From Flavobacteriaceae bacterium (lineage in GTDB: Bacteria > Bacteroidota > Bacteroidia > Flavobacteriales > Flavobacteriaceae), in contig JAFMCL010000022.1 in assembly GCA_017857815.1 (NCBI GenBank), positions 1 to 42,697 of the forward strand: 42,697 nt of DNA, read 5' to 3'. The notes beneath the pieces are model-generated. The model did no database searches. It saw only the letters and a program-made list of their open reading frames with translations, and was not told where the DNA came from. Position numbers and translations under genes: made by a program. Below are positions 8,681-15,730 of the stretch, in pieces (the first letter of the stretch is position 1; each line of letters begins with the position of its first letter).

Positions 8681-9118
8681 TTATTCTTTTGGTCTATTTT
8701 TTTCAATCCATTTTTCAATATCTCCTATTTTTTCTTCTACAAAGACTTTCCAATCTGTATAATGTGTTAGTCCTAGGTTTTCAAGATTTTTTACATACCA
8801 ATCTTTATACTTAAACATAGGCATACTTGCTAAATCACCAAAATCTGCCCCAATAAACCAAAGTTCTTGTAAGTACATCATTTTTTCAAAAATTGATAAT
8901 TTCTTGCCTCTTAGTTCATTTTCATAACTGCCCCAATGAAACACTTCTATTAACTCTAATTCAAAGAGTTTATTAATGACTCTTAGACCATCTCTTCGAG
9001 CGTTTTTAGTGGTATATTCTAGATGATTAATATTTTCTAAAATACGATAAATCATTTCTACTCCGTCATAAGGCTCGTATAGGAGTATGTTTGTCTTGTC
9101 AAATATGTTAAAACTCAT
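8681..9118 (-). CDS. Probable immunity protein, partner of the toxin fragment
   Basis: This 145-residue protein is not recognised by family. It has no signal peptide or membrane segment, is acidic and mostly helical, and is rich in aromatic residues (for example WFIGADFG and YKDWYVKNLE). It begins 2 nt after the stop codon of a polymorphic-toxin C-terminal fragment. Cognate immunity genes normally occupy exactly this place and have this size. The immunity role is therefore inferred from position, not from a motif. It ends just before palindrome S4, so toxin and immunity gene form one cassette. Confidence 0.5.
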   Translation of the reverse strand: MSFNIFDKTNILLYEPYDGVEMIYRILENINHLEYTTKNARRDGLRVINKLFELELIEVFHWGSYENELRGKKLSIFEKMMYLQELWFIGADFGDLASMPMFKYKDWYVKNLENLGLTHYTDWKVFVEEKIGDIEKWIEKNRPKE

Positions 9119-9120
9119 GT

Positions 9121-9390
9121 CTATTGAAATTTAATACTTCTGGTTTTAGTCCAAATTCCAGCTGCTTTAAAATCTAAATCAATTGTAGCGGGGAATCCAG
9201 AGCTAGAGCTTGTTCTATATATGATTTTATTCCCGTTTCCCATATTAGCAACAATAGTTCCATTTGTTTGGGTTATTTTCGATATAGCATGCTTTGTTAA
9301 AGTATTAAATAGTTCTTTAGACTTAGCTATAGGCGTTGATGTAGTCACAATTCTAATGTGGTTTCCTGCAGCTCCCCTTTCGCCTAACAA
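9121..9390 (-). CDS. Orphan polymorphic-toxin C-terminal domain
   Basis: The frame encodes 89 residues beginning at a TTG inside palindrome S5. Near its start is GAAGNHIRIVTT, and it continues through NGTIVANMGNGNKIIYRTSS to a SSGFPATIDLDF block and a KTRSIKF end. To my recognition this matches the tip domain found at the C-terminus of Rhs or other long polymorphic toxins in Bacteroidota; the toxic activity of this tip is not known to me. The long N-terminal delivery part is absent, so this is an orphan tip, possibly silent or a reservoir for recombination. No ATG is available, and the only start is at the palindrome junction. The probable immunity gene follows directly. Confidence 0.6.
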   Translation of the reverse strand: MLGERGAAGNHIRIVTTSTPIAKSKELFNTLTKHAISKITQTNGTIVANMGNGNKIIYRTSSSSGFPATIDLDFKAAGIWTKTRSIKFQ

Positions 9391-9541
9391 CGGTCTCGGC
9401 TATGAGTAGTTGCGTGGGTTAGCACTTAACTTTGCAAGTACACACCAAATTGAAAATCCGACCTGCCACGCCTTGGAGTGGGAGGATTTTCAGAAGTAGG
9501 CGAGAACAAGCAATTACTTATAGCCAGTGTTGTAAACAGTA
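9386..9541. repeat. Imperfect palindrome S5, attC-like, long
   Basis: The left arm ACAACGGTCTCGGCTATG begins at 9388. GGCTATGAGTAGTTGC (9398-9413) pairs with 9510-9525 at 14 of 16 positions. The centre has a perfect 8-bp stem GAAAATCC/GGATTTTC (9452-9459, 9484-9491). The first 16 nt, ACAACGGTCTCGGCTA, are identical in S6. On the minus strand it ends GTTGTTAGGC, whose last seven bases, GTTAGGC, match the integron core pattern GTTRRRY; the other sites do not. Confidence 0.65.
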
Positions 9542-9545
9542 CTTT

Positions 9546-9749
9546 TTAAAGTTCTTTTTTAGATTCGGTTTTATGTTTTCTTGTCAAAAGTAAAATCGTG
9601 CCAAAAATCAATAATAAAATTACTTTACCTACTAAATAGCCATATCCATATTCTGTTAGTCGATTGAAATCAGTTACTAAAATATTTATTATGTTTATTA
9701 ATATAATAATCGTAATCGCTATTGAGATATAAAAGAGTATTTTTTTCAT
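9546..9749 (-). CDS. Small membrane protein, two predicted segments
   Basis: From the ATG at 9749 the protein has 67 residues. This start is preferred over one 12 residues upstream because MKKILFYISIAITIIILINI begins a clean hydrophobic helix. A second helix, VGKVILLLIFGTILLLT, follows, and the tail RKHKTESKKEL is basic. It is probably an inner-membrane protein of unknown function. It is 56 nt downstream of the Bor-like lipoprotein gene and ends 4 nt before palindrome S5, so the two genes likely form one cassette. Confidence 0.55.
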   Translation of the reverse strand: MKKILFYISIAITIIILINIINILVTDFNRLTEYGYGYLVGKVILLLIFGTILLLTRKHKTESKKEL

Positions 9750-9805
9750 AAAATTTAGAGAAAGAGAGTTTGCTAAATAAAACAAACTCTCTTTATTAGT
9801 TATTT

Positions 9806-10102
9806 TTATTTAGTTACAGTCGTTGTAGTCGGTGTATAGATTCCAAAAGTTAACGAAGAAACTAATCCGTTCACAAAAGATTGTCTTGTATGAACTGTGT
9901 AGTTTTCTGCTCCGTCAGCCATTTGCTTTGAGTCCGAAACTCCAACAGGTGCAAGTCCATAAATCACATAATGATTCCATTTTGTTGTTTGACTATTTCC
10001 TTGAGCTCCTTTTCCAACTACACTTGTGTAAGAATAACAAGAAGTTAATAGCATTGATGCAGCAAATACTACTGTCATCATTTTCATTGTTTTTTTAATC
10101 AT
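9806..10102 (-). CDS. Bor/Iss-family lipoprotein
   Basis: This 98-residue protein has a lipoprotein signal peptide with lipobox LLTSC (Cys near residue 22). Its second half matches the Bor (phage lambda) and Iss family signature: GAENYTVHTRQSFVNGL, then LTFGIYTPTTTTV. Bor and Iss are outer-membrane lipoproteins linked to serum survival in Enterobacteria; the role in Bacteroidota is not known. The cysteine typical of the E. coli protein just before GAEN is replaced here (MADGAEN) and the C-terminal YC is absent. It is located between palindromes S5 and S6, upstream of a small membrane protein. Confidence 0.75.
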   Translation of the reverse strand: MIKKTMKMMTVVFAASMLLTSCYSYTSVVGKGAQGNSQTTKWNHYVIYGLAPVGVSDSKQMADGAENYTVHTRQSFVNGLVSSLTFGIYTPTTTTVTK

Positions 10103-10169
10103 TTTTTAAAATTTAAAGTTAATATTTATTTATAATACTCATTTTGAGTTCGTTCAGTCAGTATTGTTT

Positions 10170-10243
10170 ACAACGGTCTCGGCTAAGAAGCGTTGCTGTC
10201 CCGCAGGGCAGCTATGAATTTTAGCCATTGTTGGCAACAGTAT
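10170..10243. repeat. Imperfect palindrome S6, attC-like, short
   Basis: ACAACGGTCTCGGCTAAG (from 10170) is followed by a hairpin in which GCTGTCCC (10195-10202) pairs with GGGCAGC (10206-10212) with one bulged base. The outer arms GGCTAA (10181-10186) and TTAGCC (10221-10226) pair exactly. The right end reads TTGTTGGCAACAG. Its first 16 nt are identical to S5. It separates the S41 peptidase from the Bor-like gene. Confidence 0.65.
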
Positions 10244-10244
10244 T

Positions 10245-11870
10245 TTACTTATCGGCGATCTCAATAGCTTTTTCTAAAACTTCATCTCGTCCATTTCTCA
10301 ATCCGTTTATTGTTGGTTTTATTTTTATATCAATTTTAACTCCTTTTCTTTGAGCTACTGTGCCATTTGGGTAAAGAATTCCATTGCCAGAAATAGCTGT
10401 TCTGTAACCACCAATATATTCAAAAACCGTGACATCTCCATCGGCACCTGCTGTTTGATTTCCAACGGTAATTACATTGTCAGCAGTTTGAAAAGCCATA
10501 GCCGTAAATTCAGACCTGCTTAACGATTCTTCGTTCACCAACAATATGATTTTTCCTTTGAACGCTTTCTTACTTCTGCTTGTTTTTAAATTGTCTTTGA
10601 AACTAAATCTTGAAGGATAATTTATGTTTGGGCAATAAATTTTACTAAAATCTCTCCTTTCTGAATTTATAAAGCGAGTAAAATATTTATAAATAAAAGC
10701 GGGATAATTTCTCAAGTCAATTATTATGCTCTTTTTGTTCTCAAAAGATTTAAAAATATCAGAAACATCTTTGAATTTAACACTTGCCATATTTATATAG
10801 CCTATACTATCATTAATGGATTTTGATTTAATACTATTGGGATTGTCCCAATATTTGAAATCATTAAAGTCATATCTATTCACTTTGATTTGTTCAATTT
10901 GTCCGTCTCTTTGGATAGATAGATATACTGTAGTATCTATACCACTAAATATCTTATTGTAAGTGTATTTGATTTTGATATTTGTATTAGAACCAGCAAC
11001 AAATTTTTGCTTTTTCTCCATTTCTGTTTTTACATCTACATCATTAATTTTTATAATGATATCTCCCAATTTTAAGTTGTTGAGAATGGCAAGCGAATCA
11101 TTGTAAAAACCTGAAATAACAGCCTTATTTTCTATGTGTGAAATTTTGACAGGAAGATATTTCGGTTTTTCTTCAGAGAAACTTATCCAAGCGTGAGTGT
11201 CATCCAATTTTGCAATGAGCTCTTTTACTGTTGATTGATATTCGCTTTTATTTGACGCGTTTCTAATCTTTGGAATCATTTCTTTTAATACTGAATCCCA
11301 ATTTTGGTCGGTAAGATATTTATATGGATAAAAATATTCAATGATATTCCAATATTTGAAAAGTCCTAATAGTCGGTATTCTTCAATTGGATAATCAAAA
11401 TCTTTGTAGGTTGGTTCGTTCGTTATTTTTATTTTGCCAACGGCTTCATTTGTTGCGTAAAAATTCTCTTCTTGATTTCTATTATTCTCAATAAATTTTA
11501 GTCTTGATGAAAGTTCTTTGCTGAAAAGTGTTGAGTCTTGTGTCCAAGACAAATCAAAATTATTGTCAAAATATGTTTTTTCTGATTCACATTTTTTACA
11601 ATTTTCAATATTCCCTAAACTTTCAATCCAAGTGATATAAACTTGTGAAAGTGATTTCTTGTCAGTAGCGTTTAGAATTTCTGGAAGATTTTTGATAAGT
11701 TCTTTGTCCCAATCGAATTTACCTTTTGCAACTTCGGGATGATAATACTTTAGGAACCCATAAATTTTCCCAAGTGAGGCTAATTTTTCAGTTTCGGAAA
11801 TGGTCTGTTGAGCAGTCAGAAAACTGTAACCGAAAAAGGTCAAAAATATTAATAGGATTGTTTTTTTCAT
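10245..11870 (-). CDS. S41-family peptidase, secreted
   Basis: This 541-residue protein starts with a signal peptide (MKKTILLIFLTFFGYSFLTA-QQ). A PDZ-like region with SLAILNNLKLGDIIIKINDV is near residue 270. The S41 catalytic region lies in the C-terminal third: IIIDLRNYPA, then LVNEESLSRSEFTAMAFQTA with the likely nucleophile serine in SRSEF, then GNQTAGADGD. The lysine that follows in CtpA-type enzymes is not at the usual place. DDTHAW near residue 223 provides a candidate histidine, as in tricorn-type members, which is an inference. Periplasmic or surface proteolysis is likely. It sits between palindrome S6 and the decayed site near 11,870, so it may be the outermost cassette. Confidence 0.8.
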   Translation of the reverse strand: MKKTILLIFLTFFGYSFLTAQQTISETEKLASLGKIYGFLKYYHPEVAKGKFDWDKELIKNLPEILNATDKKSLSQVYITWIESLGNIENCKKCESEKTYFDNNFDLSWTQDSTLFSKELSSRLKFIENNRNQEENFYATNEAVGKIKITNEPTYKDFDYPIEEYRLLGLFKYWNIIEYFYPYKYLTDQNWDSVLKEMIPKIRNASNKSEYQSTVKELIAKLDDTHAWISFSEEKPKYLPVKISHIENKAVISGFYNDSLAILNNLKLGDIIIKINDVDVKTEMEKKQKFVAGSNTNIKIKYTYNKIFSGIDTTVYLSIQRDGQIEQIKVNRYDFNDFKYWDNPNSIKSKSINDSIGYINMASVKFKDVSDIFKSFENKKSIIIDLRNYPAFIYKYFTRFINSERRDFSKIYCPNINYPSRFSFKDNLKTSRSKKAFKGKIILLVNEESLSRSEFTAMAFQTADNVITVGNQTAGADGDVTVFEYIGGYRTAISGNGILYPNGTVAQRKGVKIDIKIKPTINGLRNGRDEVLEKAIEIADK

Positions 11871-11934
11871 ATTGTTGCCAACTAGTGTATATATGCACCT
11901 TCAGGTGTGTTTATTTCCTTCATATTTTATTTTT

Positions 11935-11973
11935 GTTCAACAATACATACCAATTCGGCATGTATTGTTGAAC
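11935..11973. repeat. 14-bp perfect hairpin at the edge of the cassette region
   Basis: GTTCAACAATACAT (11935-11948) pairs perfectly with 11960-11973 around an 11-nt loop. It lies in the 234-nt gap between the S41 gene and lysA. Just to the left, 11,873-11,900 carries TTGTTGCCAACTAGTG, resembling one end of the cassette palindromes, and a small CACCT/AGGTG hairpin. No reading frame is supported here. Confidence 0.5.
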
Positions 11974-12050
11974 TCATAACTTTTCAAATGTTATTATTTA
12001 ATGAATTTTATTTTTCATGGCAGTAGTAGGATTTGGGTTTGATAAAGCTA

Positions 12051-12080
12051 CAAAAAAAAAACCTCTCCACTTGGAGGGGT
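12051..12080 (-). terminator. Rho-independent terminator of lysA
   Basis: On the minus strand a stem ACCCCTCC-aagt-GGAGAGGT, with one G-T wobble, is followed by a run of about ten T (plus 12052-12061). It lies 25 nt past the lysA stop. Confidence 0.85.
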
Positions 12081-12104
12081 TTAGGGAAGTGCCAAAAAGA
12101 GCGT

Positions 12105-13331
12105 TTATTCTAGGGTGGTAACCGGATTAAAATCGACTTCAATTTGGTTATTGAGAAGGTCTTCAAAAGTCTCTCTTTTACGAATCAGGTGCGCTTGATT
12201 GTTGTGCCACAAAACTTCGGCGGGACGGTAACGAGAATTGTAATTGCTCGCCATGGAAAAACAATAGGCACCAGCATTTCTAAAAACCAAAAGATCCCCT
12301 TCGGTAAGCTCTGCAATTTTACGGTTGTTACCAAAAGTATCCGTCTCACAAATGTAACCCACGACAGAGTAAAAGCGCTCTTTTCCATTGGGATTGGTGA
12401 GGTTTTCTATGTCGTGGTGCGATCCGTAAAGCATTGGACGAATGAGGTGATTGAAGCCGCTGTCCACTTGCGCGAAGACCGTAGAGGTGGTTTGTTTTAC
12501 GACATTCACTTGCGTCACAAAATGTCCTGCACGGCTGACTAAAAACTTTCCAGGTTCAAAAATTAATTGCAAATCACGACCATATTCTGCACAAAAATCG
12601 ACAAATCTTTCTGTCAATTGCTCTCCTAAATCCTCTATATTTGTGTCAATGTCATTGGCGTGGTAAGGAACTTTAAAACCACTTCCGAAATCCAAAAATT
12701 CCAAATCTTTAAAGTTTTTAGCAGTATCAAATAATATCTCAGCAGCATGTAAGAAAACTCCTATGTCCAGAATGTCACTCCCAGTGTGCATGTGAATTCC
12801 GTTAATATTCATTGCTGTGTTTTCAACAATACGCAAAAGATGTGGAATTTGATGAATGGAAATCCCAAATTTTGAATCGATGTGTCCCACAGAAATATTA
12901 CTGTTTCCCCCTGCCATCACATGCGGATTGATTCTTATACAAACAGGGATTTTTGGATGTCTCGCTCCAAATTGTTCCAACAACGAAAGGTTGTCAATGT
13001 TAATTTGAACCCCCATTTTTGTAACGTCCTCTATTTCCTTTAAAGAAACACCATTGGGCGTATAGAGGATCGCCTCGGGTGAGAAACCAGCAGCCAGTCC
13101 CAATTTAACTTCTTGTATGGAAACCGTATCCAATCCAGATCCCAGTTCCTTCATAAATTTCAGAATCGAAATGTTTGACAATGCCTTGGTGGCATAATTG
13201 ATTCTCAAATTCTTTACCTTTGAAAAAGCTGCAGTCAAGCGGTGGTATTGTTCCGCAATTTTTTCCGAGTCATAAACATACACGGGCTTTCCAAATTCTG
13301 ATGCGATATCGATTAAGTTGCTATTGTTCAC
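12105..13331 (-). CDS. lysA: Diaminopimelate decarboxylase
   Basis: This 408-residue enzyme converts meso-diaminopimelate to lysine and CO2, the last step of lysine synthesis, with pyridoxal phosphate. INYATKAL near residue 45 contains the PLP-binding lysine (K49). HMHTGSDI, LDFGSGFKVP and FEPGKFLVS are the expected barrel motifs, and CETDTFG and AYCFSMASNYNSR carry substrate-binding residues near the dimer interface. The length fits the family. It is a single gene with its own promoter box and terminator, divergent from sucC. The C-terminus is complete. dapD of the same pathway lies about 9 kb away. Confidence 0.97.
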   Translation of the reverse strand: MNNSNLIDIASEFGKPVYVYDSEKIAEQYHRLTAAFSKVKNLRINYATKALSNISILKFMKELGSGLDTVSIQEVKLGLAAGFSPEAILYTPNGVSLKEIEDVTKMGVQINIDNLSLLEQFGARHPKIPVCIRINPHVMAGGNSNISVGHIDSKFGISIHQIPHLLRIVENTAMNINGIHMHTGSDILDIGVFLHAAEILFDTAKNFKDLEFLDFGSGFKVPYHANDIDTNIEDLGEQLTERFVDFCAEYGRDLQLIFEPGKFLVSRAGHFVTQVNVVKQTTSTVFAQVDSGFNHLIRPMLYGSHHDIENLTNPNGKERFYSVVGYICETDTFGNNRKIAELTEGDLLVFRNAGAYCFSMASNYNSRYRPAEVLWHNNQAHLIRKRETFEDLLNNQIEVDFNPVTTLE

Positions 13332-13354
13332 TTTGTTAATTCTTTAATTGAATT

Positions 13355-13362
13355 CAAATTTA
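13355..13362 (-). promoter_or_regulatory. lysA -7 box
   Basis: TAAATTTG on the minus strand matches TAnnTTTG, 23 nt upstream of the lysA ATG. The nearest TTG is 24 nt further upstream, slightly outside the usual spacing. Confidence 0.45.
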
Positions 13363-13478
13363 GCTGCTCTCACAGGATAATTACTCCAAAAGACTGATTT
13401 ATTATAAATATTAAACAAAATGTTATAAATAAAACATTATCATTTTGATTTAGTGCTTTAGTTTCAAGCATCTTTTAT

Positions 13479-13486
13479 TATTTTTG
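13479..13486 (+). promoter_or_regulatory. sucC -7 box
   Basis: TATTTTTG matches TAnnTTTG and lies 21 nt before the sucC ATG at 13508. No TTG at the expected -33 spacing is clear. Confidence 0.45.
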
Positions 13487-13507
13487 GGACTTAAAATTTC
13501 GATATAA

Positions 13508-14698
13508 ATGAATTTACACGAATATCAAGGAAAAGACATACTGGCAAGCTTCGGTGTAGCCATTCAACGTGGAATAGTTGCAAGTACAGCCGATGAGGCA
13601 GTAGCCGCAGCAAAAACTTTAACCGAAGATACTGGCACTTCATGGCACGTCATCAAAGCGCAAATTCATGCAGGAGGACGCGGAAAAGGAGGCGGTGTTA
13701 AGGTGGCCAAGAGCCTTGAAGAGTTAAGAACAGTTGCAAATCAAATTATCGGAATGCAGTTGATCACCCCCCAAACCCCACCTGAAGGGAAAAAGGTCAA
13801 CAAAGTATTGATCGCTGAGGATGTTTATTATCCTGGAGAATCTGAATTGAAGGAATTCTATGTATCGGTTTTATTAAACAGAAATTCTGGCAAAAACATG
13901 ATCATGTATTCTACCGAAGGTGGAATGGACATTGAGACGGTTGCCGAAAACACACCCCATTTAATTTTTACGGAGGAAATTGATCCTGCTTTTGGATTGT
14001 TACCTTTTCAGGCTCGAAATATTGCTTTTAACCTTGGGTTGAATGGCGCTGCGTTTAAAGGAATGACGAAATTTATTACTTCATTATACAAAGCTTATGT
14101 TGGTGCCGATGCTTCTCTTTTTGAGATCAACCCAGTTTTGAAAACATCTGATGACAAAATCATTGCGGTGGATGCCAAAGTAACTTTGGACGAAAACGCA
14201 CTGTTTAGACATAAAGACTACGAAATATTGCGTGATTTGGCTGAGGAAAATCCTGTGGAGGTAGAAGCCCGCGAAGTGGGATTAAATTATGTTGATTTGG
14301 ATGGAAATGTTGGCTGTATGGTTAATGGAGCTGGTTTGGCAATGGCCACCATGGACTTGATCAAGCAATCGGGAGGTTCTCCTGCCAATTTCCTAGATGT
14401 TGGTGGTACAGCAGACGCCGCTCGTGTTGAAGCTGCTTTTCGTTTGATATTAAAAGACCCTGCTGTTGAGGCTATTCTGGTTAATATTTTTGGTGGAATC
14501 GTTCGTTGTGACCGTGTGGCACAAGGAATCGTTGATGCATACAAAAATATGGGAGACACCATCAAAGTGCCCATTATTGTTAGACTTCAAGGAACCAATG
14601 CGGACATTGCCAAAAAACTTATCGACGATTCAGGGCTAAATGTACTTTCTGCAATTGCTTTTGAAGAAGCGGCAAGAATGGTACAAGAAGTGATTTAA
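13508..14698 (+). CDS. sucC: Succinyl-CoA ligase [ADP-forming] subunit beta
   Basis: This 396-residue subunit, with the alpha subunit SucD, converts succinyl-CoA to succinate while making a nucleoside triphosphate in the TCA cycle. It starts MNLHEYQGKDIL, the standard opening of the family. The ATP-grasp domain covers about residues 1-240 (KAQIHAGGRGKGGGVK near 50; FEINPVLKT near 204). The CoA-ligase part carries GNVGCMVNGAGLAMATMD, FLDVGGTAD and NIFGGIVRCD, typical of SucC. sucD is not adjacent in this window, as is common in Bacteroidota. A small heat-shock gene follows after 113 nt. Confidence 0.97.
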   Translation: MNLHEYQGKDILASFGVAIQRGIVASTADEAVAAAKTLTEDTGTSWHVIKAQIHAGGRGKGGGVKVAKSLEELRTVANQIIGMQLITPQTPPEGKKVNKVLIAEDVYYPGESELKEFYVSVLLNRNSGKNMIMYSTEGGMDIETVAENTPHLIFTEEIDPAFGLLPFQARNIAFNLGLNGAAFKGMTKFITSLYKAYVGADASLFEINPVLKTSDDKIIAVDAKVTLDENALFRHKDYEILRDLAEENPVEVEAREVGLNYVDLDGNVGCMVNGAGLAMATMDLIKQSGGSPANFLDVGGTADAARVEAAFRLILKDPAVEAILVNIFGGIVRCDRVAQGIVDAYKNMGDTIKVPIIVRLQGTNADIAKKLIDDSGLNVLSAIAFEEAARMVQEVI

Positions 14699-14811
14699 GA
14701 CAACTTGTCAGCATTTTTCCAATAAAAAGAGACATATTGTCACCTATATGCGATTGGTATTGAATTTGAATTGAACTATTTGAAAATTTTGTTTAATTAA
14801 AAATTTATATT

Positions 14812-15240
14812 ATGCATTTATTAAAAACACAAAGACCCATATTTTCATCAATATTTGATGATTTAGTATTAAATAATAGGAGCGGATACACCTCCCATTC
14901 CAACCCTGTTGATACCCCATCCGTTAATGTAATTGAATCGGATATCGATTATAGATTACAGCTTGTCGCACCGGGAAAAAACAAAGAGGATTTTACAATC
15001 GAACTGGACGAAGGAGTAATGTCGATTGCCACCGAAAATGAAACTCCTGAAAACAATAAAGAAGAAAATTACACCCTTCGTGAGTTTGTTTTTAGCAACT
15101 TTAAACGTGCGTTTAAATTGCCAGACACCGTTGCGATTGATAAAATTAAAGCGGAGTATAAAAGTGGGATTTTAACAGTGACATTACCCAAAGTGAAAGA
15201 GTCATTGCCTCAGCCCAAAAAGTTGATTGCGATTAAATAA
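14812..15240 (+). CDS. Hsp20 small heat-shock protein
   Basis: This 142-residue protein has an alpha-crystallin domain from about residue 38 to the end: DYRLQLVAPGKNKEDFTIEL and then LREFVFSNFKRAFKLPDTVA. The signature GILTVTLPK near residue 125 is the usual A-x-x-x-G-x-L end motif. Members are ATP-independent chaperones that hold unfolded proteins in the cytoplasm. It is monocistronic, followed by a strong terminator at 15255. No heat-shock promoter could be assigned with confidence. Confidence 0.92.
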   Translation: MHLLKTQRPIFSSIFDDLVLNNRSGYTSHSNPVDTPSVNVIESDIDYRLQLVAPGKNKEDFTIELDEGVMSIATENETPENNKEENYTLREFVFSNFKRAFKLPDTVAIDKIKAEYKSGILTVTLPKVKESLPQPKKLIAIK

Positions 15241-15254
15241 TTGTTTTGTTTAAG

Positions 15255-15282
15255 AAAGCGGCTTCTTAGGAAGCCGCTTTTT
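15255..15282. terminator. Bidirectional terminator
   Basis: AAAGCGGCTTC (15255-15265) and GAAGCCGCTTT (15270-15280) form a perfect 11-bp stem with loop TTAG. It follows the Hsp20 stop, and it overlaps the end of the convergent GNAT gene, whose stop is at 15281. Confidence 0.9.
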
Positions 15283-15715
15283 AAAGTTCCTTAAAAAAAT
15301 GATGCCCAATGATTTTAAAACCATGGTTGAAATAAAACTTATGCGACTTTGAATTTCTAACGTAACTGTTTAATTCAATGGTTTCATAATTCCCTTGTTT
15401 ACACCAGTTTTCAAGATATTTTATAAATAAATCACCATAACCTCGGGATCTTTTTTCTTCATCGATCACCAAATTATCAATTTCCAATTGTTTTCCGCAG
15501 TAGAAGCGGTTGGTGGTCCAGCCATTAGAAATACCAATCAATTTTGAATCTTCGAACAATCCAAAACAGTGATAATTTTCCATCTCAATCATTTGATGAA
15601 ATCTTCTTATAAGGACTTTTTCTTCAATTTTATAATTAAGCTGTTTACTGAGTTTTATGATTCGGTTTTCAAATTCGATTCCAATGATTTTGAGAGCGAT
15701 AAGTTGGTTTTCCAT
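15281..15715 (-). CDS. GNAT-family N-acetyltransferase
   Basis: This 144-residue protein has the GNAT acetyl-CoA loop EEKRSRGYGDLFIKYLE (near residues 86-102), a good match to the Q/RxxGxG/A motif. LEIDNLVID before it and FYFNHGFKIIGHHF near the end are the family's other strands. The acceptor substrate is unknown. The gene begins 15 nt after the uvrB stop and is likely cotranscribed with it, with no functional link evident. Confidence 0.85.
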   Translation of the reverse strand: MENQLIALKIIGIEFENRIIKLSKQLNYKIEEKVLIRRFHQMIEMENYHCFGLFEDSKLIGISNGWTTNRFYCGKQLEIDNLVIDEEKRSRGYGDLFIKYLENWCKQGNYETIELNSYVRNSKSHKFYFNHGFKIIGHHFFKEL

Positions 15716-15730
15716 TGCACTTACGTTTAA

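Noticed and set aside
437..10243. Canonical integron attC sites
   Set aside because: Only S5 contains a GTTRRRY match; the other palindromes end GTTGT-type, so they are described as attC-like only.
7735..10243. CRISPR array
   Set aside because: The repeats are hundreds of bases apart, differ in sequence and enclose genes, not spacers.
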